Shown: in pieces, positions 22,293 through 28,683 of the stretch
Layout of the letters: every line of letters starts with the position of its first letter
Numbering within the stretch: the stretch's first letter is position 1
NCBI RefSeq assembly: GCF_000003605.2
Contig: NW_003133305.1
Location: 1 to 28,683 of the forward strand
Direction of reading: 5' to 3'
Origin: Saccoglossus kowalevskii
Lineage: Eukaryota; Hemichordata; Enteropneusta; Harrimaniidae
Length of the DNA stretch: 28,683 nt
Program-made: the position numbers and the translations under genes
Notes under the pieces: model-generated
Told to the model about the DNA's origin: nothing
Database searches by the model: none
What the model saw: only the letters and a program-made list of their open reading frames with translations

Positions 22293-23308
22293 TATAGGAC
22301 ACACTTTAATCTAGTTACGATGTGTCCCTTGTATAGGACACACTTTAATCTGGTTCCGATGTGTCCCTGGTATAGGACACACTTTAATCTGGTTACGATG
22401 TGTCCCTGGTATAGGACACACTTTAATCTGGTTACGATGTGTCCCTGGTATAGGACACACTTTAATATGGTTACGATGTGTCCGTGGTATAGGACACACT
22501 TTAATATGGTTACGATGTGTCCCTGGTATAGGGCACACTTTAATCTGGTTACGATGTGTCCCTGGTATAGGCCACACTTTAATATGGTTACGATGTGTCC
22601 CTGGTATAGGACACACTTTAATATGGTTACGATGTGTCCCTGGTATAGGATACACTTTAATATGGTTACGATGTGTCCCTGGTATAGGACACACTTTAAT
22701 ATGGTTACGATGTGTCCCTGGTATAGGGCACACTTTAATCTGGATACGATGTGTCCTTGGTATAGGACACACTTTATTAATATGGTTACGATGTTTCCCT
22801 GGTATAGGGCACACTTTAATCTAGTTACGATGTGTCCCTGGTATAGGACACACTTTAATCTGGTTACGATGTGTCCCTGGTATATGGCACACTTTAATCT
22901 GGTTACGATGTGTCCGTGGTATAGGACACACTTTTATCTGGTTACGATGTGTCCGTGGTATAGACACACTTTAATCTGGTTACGATGTGTCCCTGGTATA
23001 GGATACACTTTAATATAGTTGCGATGTGTCCCTGGTATAGGGCACACTTTAATCTGGTTACGATGTGTCCCTGGTATAGGGCACACTTTAATCTGGTTAC
23101 GATGTGTCCCTGGTATAGGATACACTTTAATATGGTTACGATGTGTCCCTGGTATAGGACACACTTTAATCTGGTTACGATGTGTCCCTGGTATAGGATA
23201 CATTTTAATCTGGTTATGATGTGTCCCTGGTATAGGACACACTTTAATCTGGGTACGATGTGTCCCTGGTATAGGACACACTTTAATCTGGTTACGATGT
23301 GTCCCTGA
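22293..23308. repeat. Z unit 3 (1,016 bp)
   Basis: Same boundaries (CCCTGATATAG with A at 22292 and 23308), the same +3 monomer at 22772-22783 and the same lost G (TATAGACAC near 22963) as unit 1, displaced by 8863 bp. Private changes are CCCTTGTATAGG (near 22327), GGTTCCGATG (near 22354) and GGCCACAC (near 22571). Similarity continues right to about 23455, matching the start of Z unit 2. Confidence 0.85.
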
Positions 23309-23852
23309 TATAGGACACACTTTAATCTGGTTACGATGTGTCTCTGGTATAGGACACACTTTAATCTGGTTACGATGTGTCCCTGGTATAGGACACACTT
23401 TAATCTGGTTACGATGTGTCCGTGGTATAGGACACACTTTAATCTGGTTATGATGTGCCCCTGGTATAGGGCACACTTTAATCTGGTTACGATGTGTCAA
23501 GTGGTATAGGACACACTTTAATCTGGTTACGATGTGTTCCTGGTATAGGGCACACTTTAATATGGTTACGATGTGTCCCTGGTATAGGACACACTTTAAT
23601 TTGGTTACGATGTGTCCATGGTATAGGATACACTTTAATCTGGTTACGATGTGTCCCTGGTATAGGACACACTTTAATATGGTTACGATGTGTCCCTGGT
23701 ATAGGACACACTTTAATCTGGTTACGATGTGTCCCTGATATAGGACACACTTTAATCTGGTTATGATGTGTCCCTGATATAGGACACACTTTAATATGGT
23801 TACGATGTGTCCCTGGTATAGGACACACTTTATTCTGGTTACGATGTGTCCC
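23309..23852. repeat. Transition block, Z end to P-like tag
   Basis: Up to about 23455 it follows the start of Z unit 2 (GTGTCTCTGG, CCGTGG, GGTTATGATG). Then come GATGTGCCCCTGG, a one-base gain with substitutions in GTGTCAAGTGG (23493-23503), CCATGG near 23609, two CCCTGATATAG monomers, TTTATTC near 23830 and the CCTAG tag at 23853. Confidence 0.68.
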
Positions 23853-24602
23853 TAGTATAGGACACACTTTAATCTGGTTACGATGTGTCCCTGATATAGG
23901 ACACACTTTAATCTGGTTACGATGTGTCCCTGGTATAGGACACACTTTAATCTGGGTACGATGTGTCCCTGGTATAGGACACACTTTAATATGGTTACGA
24001 TGTGTCCCTGGTATAGGACACACTATAATATGGTTACGATGTGTCCCTGGTATAGGGCACACTTTCATCTGGTTACGATGTGTACCTGGTATAGGGCACA
24101 CTTTAATATGATTACGATGTGTCCCTGGTATAGGACACACTTTAATCTGGTTACGATGTGTCCGTGGTATAGGACACACTTTAATCTGGTTACGATGTGT
24201 CCCTGGTATAGGATACACTTTAATATGGTTACGATGTGTCCCTGGTATAGGACACACTTTAATCTGGTTATGATGTGTCCCAGGTATAGGACACACTTTA
24301 ATCTGGTTACGATGTGTCCCTGGTATAGGATACACTTCAATCTGGTTACGATGTGTCCCTGGTATAGTATACACTTTAATCTGGTTACGTTGTGTCCCTG
24401 GTATAGGATACACTTTAATCTGGTTACGATGTGTCCGTGGTATAGGACACACTTTAATCTGGTTACGATGTGTCCCTGGTATAGGATACACTTTAATATG
24501 GTTACCATGTGTCCCTGGTATAGGACACACTTTAATCTGGTTACGATGTGTCCCTGGTATAGGGCACACTTTAATCTGGTTACGATGTGTCCCTGGTATA
24601 GG
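23853..24602. repeat. X block 4
   Basis: X order (CACTATAAT, CTTTCATC, GTACCTGG, AATATGATTACG, CGTTGTGTCC) after the tag at 23853. One extra monomer lies between the tag and CTTTCATC compared with X1. Unlike X1-X3, the monomer after the tag is GGACACAC rather than GGACACTCT. Private changes are CCCAGGTATAGG near 24280 and GGTTACCATG near 24502. Confidence 0.75.
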
Positions 24603-25170
24603 ACACACTTGAATCTGGTTATGATGTTTCCGTGGTGTAGGACACACTTTAATCTGGTTACGATGTGTCCCTGGTATAGGACACACTTTAATATGGTTAC
24701 GATGTGTCCCTGGTATAGGACACACTTTAATCTGGTTACGATGTGTCCGTGGTATACGACACACTTTAATCTGGTTACAATGCGTCCCTGGTATAGGGCA
24801 CACTTTAATCTGGTTACGATGTGTCCCTGGTATAGGATACACTTTAATATGGTTATGATGTGTCCTTGGTATAGGACACACTTTAATCTGGTTACGATGT
24901 GTCCCTGGTATAGGGCACACTTTAATCTGGTTACGATGTGTCCCTGGTATAGGACACACTTTAATATGGTTACGATGTGTCCGTGGTATAGGACACACTT
25001 TAATCTGGTTACGATGTTTACCTGGTAAAGGATACACTTTAATCTGGTTACGATGTGTCCCTGGTATAGGACACACTTTAATCTGGTTACGATGTGTCCC
25101 TGGTATAGGACACACTTTAATCTGGTTACGATGTGTCCCTGGTATAGGATACATTTTAATCTGGTTATGA
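24603..25170. repeat. V block 3
   Basis: TTGAATCTGGTTATG (G at 24611), GATGTTTCCGTGGTGTAGG, TACGACAC, GGTTACAATGCGTCCC, GTCCTTGG and GATGTTTACCTGGTAAAGG (T at 25017), then TACATTTTAAT. It matches V2 at 12773-13330 apart from the G missing there. X4 plus V3 together parallel X1 plus V1. Confidence 0.8.
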
Positions 25171-28100
25171 TGTGTCCCTGGTATAGGATACACTTCAATC
25201 TGGTTACGATGTGTCCATGGTATAGGACACACTTTAATCTGGTTACGATGTGTCCCTGGTATAGGCCACACTTTAATATGGTTACGATGTGTCCCTGGTA
25301 TAGGATACACTTTAATCTGGTTACGATGTGTCCCTGGTATAGGACACACTTTAATCTGGTTACGATGTGTCCCTGGTATAGGGCACACTTTAATCTGGTT
25401 ACGATGTGTCCCTGGTATAGGATTCACTTTAATATGGTTACGATGTGTCCCTGGTATAGGACACACTTTAATCTGGTTACGATGTGTCCCTGGTATAGGG
25501 CACACTTTAATCTGGTTACGATGTGTCCCTGGTATAGGACACACTTTAATCTGGTTACGATGTGTCCGTGGTATAGGACACACTTTAATCTGGTTACGAT
25601 GTGTCCCTGGTATAGGACACACTTTAATATGGTTACGATGTATCCCTGGTATAGGACACACTTTAATCTGGTTACGATGTGTCCGTGGTATAGGACACAC
25701 TTTAATCTGGTTACGATATGTCCCTTGTATAGGATACACTTTAATCTGGTTACGATGTGTCCCTGCTATAGGGCACACTTTAATCTGGTTACGATGTGTC
25801 CCTTGTATAGGATACACTTTAATCTGGTTACGATGTGTCACTGCTAAAGGATACACTTTAATCTGGTTACGATGTGTCCCTGGTATAGGACACACTTTAA
25901 TCTGGTTACGATGTGTCCCTGGTATAGGATGCACTTTAATCTGGTTACGATGTGTCCCTGGTATAGGATACACTTCAATCTGGTTACGATGTGTCCATGG
26001 TATAGGACACACTTTAATCTGGTTACGATGTGTCCCTGGTATAGGACACACTTTAATCTGGTTACGATGTGTCCCTGGTATAGGACACACTTTAATATGG
26101 TTACGATGTGTCCCTGGTATAGGACACACTTTAATCTGGTTACGATGTGTCCGTGGTATAGGACACACTTTAATCTGGTTACGATGTGTCCCTGGTATAG
26201 GGCACACTTTAATCTGTTTACGATGTGTCCCTGGTATAGGATTCACTTTAATATGGTTACGATGTGTCCCTGGTATAGGACACACTTTAATCTGGTTACG
26301 ATGTGTCCCTGCTATAGGGCACACTTTAATCTGGTTACGATGTGTCCCTTGTATAGTATACACTTTAATCTGGTTACGATGTGTCCCTGGTAAAGGATAC
26401 ACTTTAATCTGGTTACGATGTGTCCCTGGTATAGGATACACTTTAATCTGGTTACGATGTGTCCCTGGTATAGGACACACTTTAATCTGGTTACGATGTG
26501 TCCCTGGTATAGGACACACTTTAATATGGTTACGATGTGTCCCTGGTATAGGACACACTTTAATCTGGTTACGATGTGTCCGTGGTATAGGACACACTTT
26601 AATCTGCTTACGATGTGTCCCTGGTATAGGGCACACTTTAATCTGGTTACGATGTGTCCCTGGTATAGGATTCACTTTAATATGGTTACGATGTGTCCCT
26701 GGTATAGGACACACTTTAATCTGGTTACGATGTGTCCCTGGTATAGGGCACACTTTAATCTGGTTACGATGTGTCCCTGGTATAGGACACACTTTAATCT
26801 GGTTACGATGTGTCCGTGGTATAGGACACACTTTAATCTGTTTACGATGTGTCCCTGGTATAGGACACACTTTAATATGGTTACGATGTATCCCTGGTAT
26901 AGGACACACTTTAATCTGGTTACGATGTGTCAGTGGTATAGGACACACTTTAATCTGGTTACGATGTGTCCCTTGTATAGGATACACTTTAATCTAGTTA
27001 CGATGTGTCCCTGCTATAGGGCACACTTTAATCTGGTTACGATGTGTCCCTTGTATAGGATACACTTTAATCTGGTTACGATGTGTCACTGGTAAAGGAT
27101 ACACTTTAATATGGTTACGATGTGTCCCTGGTATAGGGCACACTTTAATCTGGTTACGATGTGTCCCTGGTATAGGATACACTTTAATCTGGTTACGATG
27201 TGTCCCTTGTATAGTATACACTTTAATCTGGTTACGATGTGTCCCTGGTATAGGACACACTTTAATCTGGTTACGATGTGTCCCTGGTATAGGATGCACT
27301 TTAATCTGGTTACGATGTGTCCCTGGTATAGGATGCACTTTAATCTGGTTACGATGTGTCCCTGGTATAGGATACACTTCAATCTGGTTACGATGTGTCC
27401 ATGGTATAGGACACACTTTAATCTGGTTACGATGTGTCCGTGGTATAGGACACACTTTAATCTGGTTACGATGTGTCCCTGGTATAGGGCACACTTTAAT
27501 CTGGTTACGATGTGTCCCTCGTATAGGACACACTTTAATCTGGTTACGATGTGTCCCTGGTATAGGATACACTTTAATCTGGTTACGATGTGTCCCTGGT
27601 ATAGGACACACTTTAATCTGTGTACGATGTGTCCCTGGTATAGGACACACTTTAATCTGGTTACGATGTGTCCCTGGTATATGACACACTTTAATCTGGT
27701 TACGATGTGCCCCTGGTATAGGACACACTTTAATCTGGTTACGATGTTTCCCTGGTATAGGACACACTTTAATATGGTTACGATGTGTCCCTGGTATAGG
27801 GCACACTTTAATGTGGTTACGATGTGTCTCTGGTATAGGATACACTTTAATCTGGTTACGATGTGTCCCTGGTATAGGACACACTTTAATCTGGTTACGA
27901 TGTGCCCCTGGTATAGGACACACTTTAATCTGGTTACGATGTGTCCCTGGTATAGGACACACTTTAATATGGTTACGATGTGTCCCTGGTATAGGGCACA
28001 CTTTAATCTGGTTACGATGTGTTCCTGGTATAGGGCACACTTTAATCTGGTTACGATGTGTCCCTGGTATAGGACACACTTTAATCTGGTTACAATGTGT

Positions 28101-28683
28101 CCGTGGTATAGGACACACTTTAATCTGGTTACGATGTGTCCCTGGTATAGGATACACTTTAATATGGTTACGATGTGTCCCTGGTATAGGACACACTTTA
28201 ATCTGGTTACGATGTGTCCCTGGTATAGGGCACACTTGAATCTGGTTACGATGTGTCCCTGGTATAGGACACACTTTAATCTGGTTACGATGTGTCCCTG
28301 GTATAGGATGCACTTTAATCTGGTTACGATGTGTCCCTGGTATAGGATACACTTCAATCTGGTTACGATGTGTCCATGGTATAGGACACACTTTAATCTG
28401 GTTACGATGTGTCCCTGGTATAGGCCACACTTTAATATGGTTACGATGTGTCCCTGGTATAGGATACACTTTAATCTGGTTACGATGTGTCCCTGGTATA
28501 GGACACACTTTAATCTGGTTACGATGTGTCCCTGGTATAGGGCACACTTTAATCTGGTTACGATGTGTCCCTGGTATAGGATTCACTTTAATATGGTTAC
28601 GATGTGTCCCTGGTATAGGACACACTTTAATCTGGTTACGATGTGTCCCTGGTATAGGGCACACTTAATCTGGTTATGATGAA
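25171..28683. repeat. C domain (CCTTGTATA/CCTGCTATA variants)
   Basis: Variants rare elsewhere are common here: CCCTTGTATAGG, CCCTGCTATAGG, GGATTCAC (25421, 26240, 26669, 28580), CACTTCAATCTGG followed by GTCCATGG (TTCAAT at 25194, 25974, 27378, 28353) and AATCTGTTTACG. All spacings are exact multiples of 39 (21, 11 and 49 monomers; 20, 36 and 25 monomers). Positions 25186-25524 recur at 28345-28683, 3159 bp (81 monomers) on. No length change was seen until the last 20 bases. Confidence 0.8.
28664..28683. other. Degenerate final monomer at window edge
   Basis: The last monomer reads CACACTTAATC with one T lost, then GGTTATGATGAA where GATGTG is expected. Several differences fall within about 17 bases, while the preceding 300 bp match 25186-25500 closely. 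It could be the array edge, a sequence end of low quality or simply a divergent copy. Confidence 0.5.

Larger units (their letters stand above)
1..28683. repeat. 39-bp tandem satellite array filling the whole window
   Basis: Every line of the sequence is a copy of one 39-bp unit in the same orientation. Landmarks in order are TTACGATG, TGTGTCC, CTGGTATA, GGACACA and CTTTAATCT. About 735 copies fit after allowing for the few indels. Copies differ mainly at fixed positions: GGACAC/GGATAC/GGGCAC/GTATAC, AATCTGG/AATATGG, CCCTGG/CCGTGG, GTCCC/GTTCC, GGTTACG/GGTTATG/GGGTACG. No non-repeat insert longer than 6 bp was seen. Because 39 is a multiple of three and four frames of the unit lack stops, long open frames appear on both strands without implying genes. 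The array starts in mid-monomer, so it extends past the left edge. I do not recognise the family. A eukaryotic satellite is the best reading. Confidence 0.98.

Noticed and set aside
1-28683. CRISPR array
   Set aside because: The 39-bp units are contiguous with no unique spacers, and there is no leader or cas gene.
1-28683. Array of promoters, from GGTATAGG resembling a TATA element
   Set aside because: The motif is simply part of the monomer loop. Nothing resembling a gene follows any copy, and no other promoter element is seen.
1-28683. Centromeric satellite with a CENP-B box
   Set aside because: The canonical monomer has TTACGATG but not the TTCG...CGGG pattern of the CENP-B box. A centromeric role is possible but not supported by the sequence.
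1-28683. Telomeric or telomere-derived repeat
   Set aside because: The period is 39 bp and no short G-rich TTAGGG-type units are present.
1-28683. Transposon or retroelement remnants, integration sites or target duplications within the array
   Set aside because: No insert longer than 6 bp breaks the repeat. The short palindromes seen are internal to the monomer, not terminal repeats of an element.

Overview
The whole window is one uninterrupted head-to-tail satellite (minisatellite-class) array. The period is 39 bp and all copies face the same way. About 735 copies fit in 28,683 bp, and the array runs off at least the left edge. I found no gene, RNA gene, mobile element, CRISPR array or unique spacer longer than a few bases. 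A canonical monomer lies at 13216-13254. In order it contains TTACGATG, TGTGTCC, an 8-base loop CTGGTATA, GGACACA and CTTTAATCT, with a GC content of about 44%. TGTGTCC and GGACACA are exact reverse complements, so each canonical copy carries a 7-bp-arm hairpin or dyad. The many long open frames on both strands arise because 39 = 3 x 13 and four of the six frames of the monomer lack a stop. I do not annotate any of them as genes.

An array this long, with mosaic higher-order duplication, is typical of eukaryotic satellite or heterochromatic DNA. I do not recognise the monomer and cannot name a species. A centromeric, pericentromeric, subtelomeric or interstitial position cannot be decided from the sequence.

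The array is a patchwork of segment families defined by shared variants and rare indels. The letters are mine. A (GTATAC/GGATAC-rich): 1-1593, 9807-11228, 11229-12706, 17222-18235 and 18236-19488. P (ends in a TTTATTC + CCTAG tag pair): about 1594-2082, 2641-3136, 7061-7310, 8821-9220 and 19489-20012. Y: 2083, 3137, 9221 and 20013 onward. W: 3641, 5561 and 7311 onward. X: 4515, 6465, 8220 and 23853 onward. V: 5222, 12773 and 24603 onward. Z (1,016-bp unit): 13430, 14446 (partial, then a 744-bp unit) and 22293 onward. C (CCTTGTATA/CCTGCTATA variants): 25171-28683. Block edges are accurate to about one or two monomers, because neighbouring blocks are built from the same 39-mer.

Distances between equivalent markers are almost always exact multiples of 39 bp (for example 1443, 1950, 780, 975, 936 and 3159). 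Departures come from a few identifiable +6, +3 and +/-1 indels. This is what repeated unequal exchange or segmental amplification in register would leave. The most interesting structure is the higher-order mosaic itself, the conserved dyad that is swapped for a different palindrome in the A domains, and a cluster of single-base indels at one block junction.
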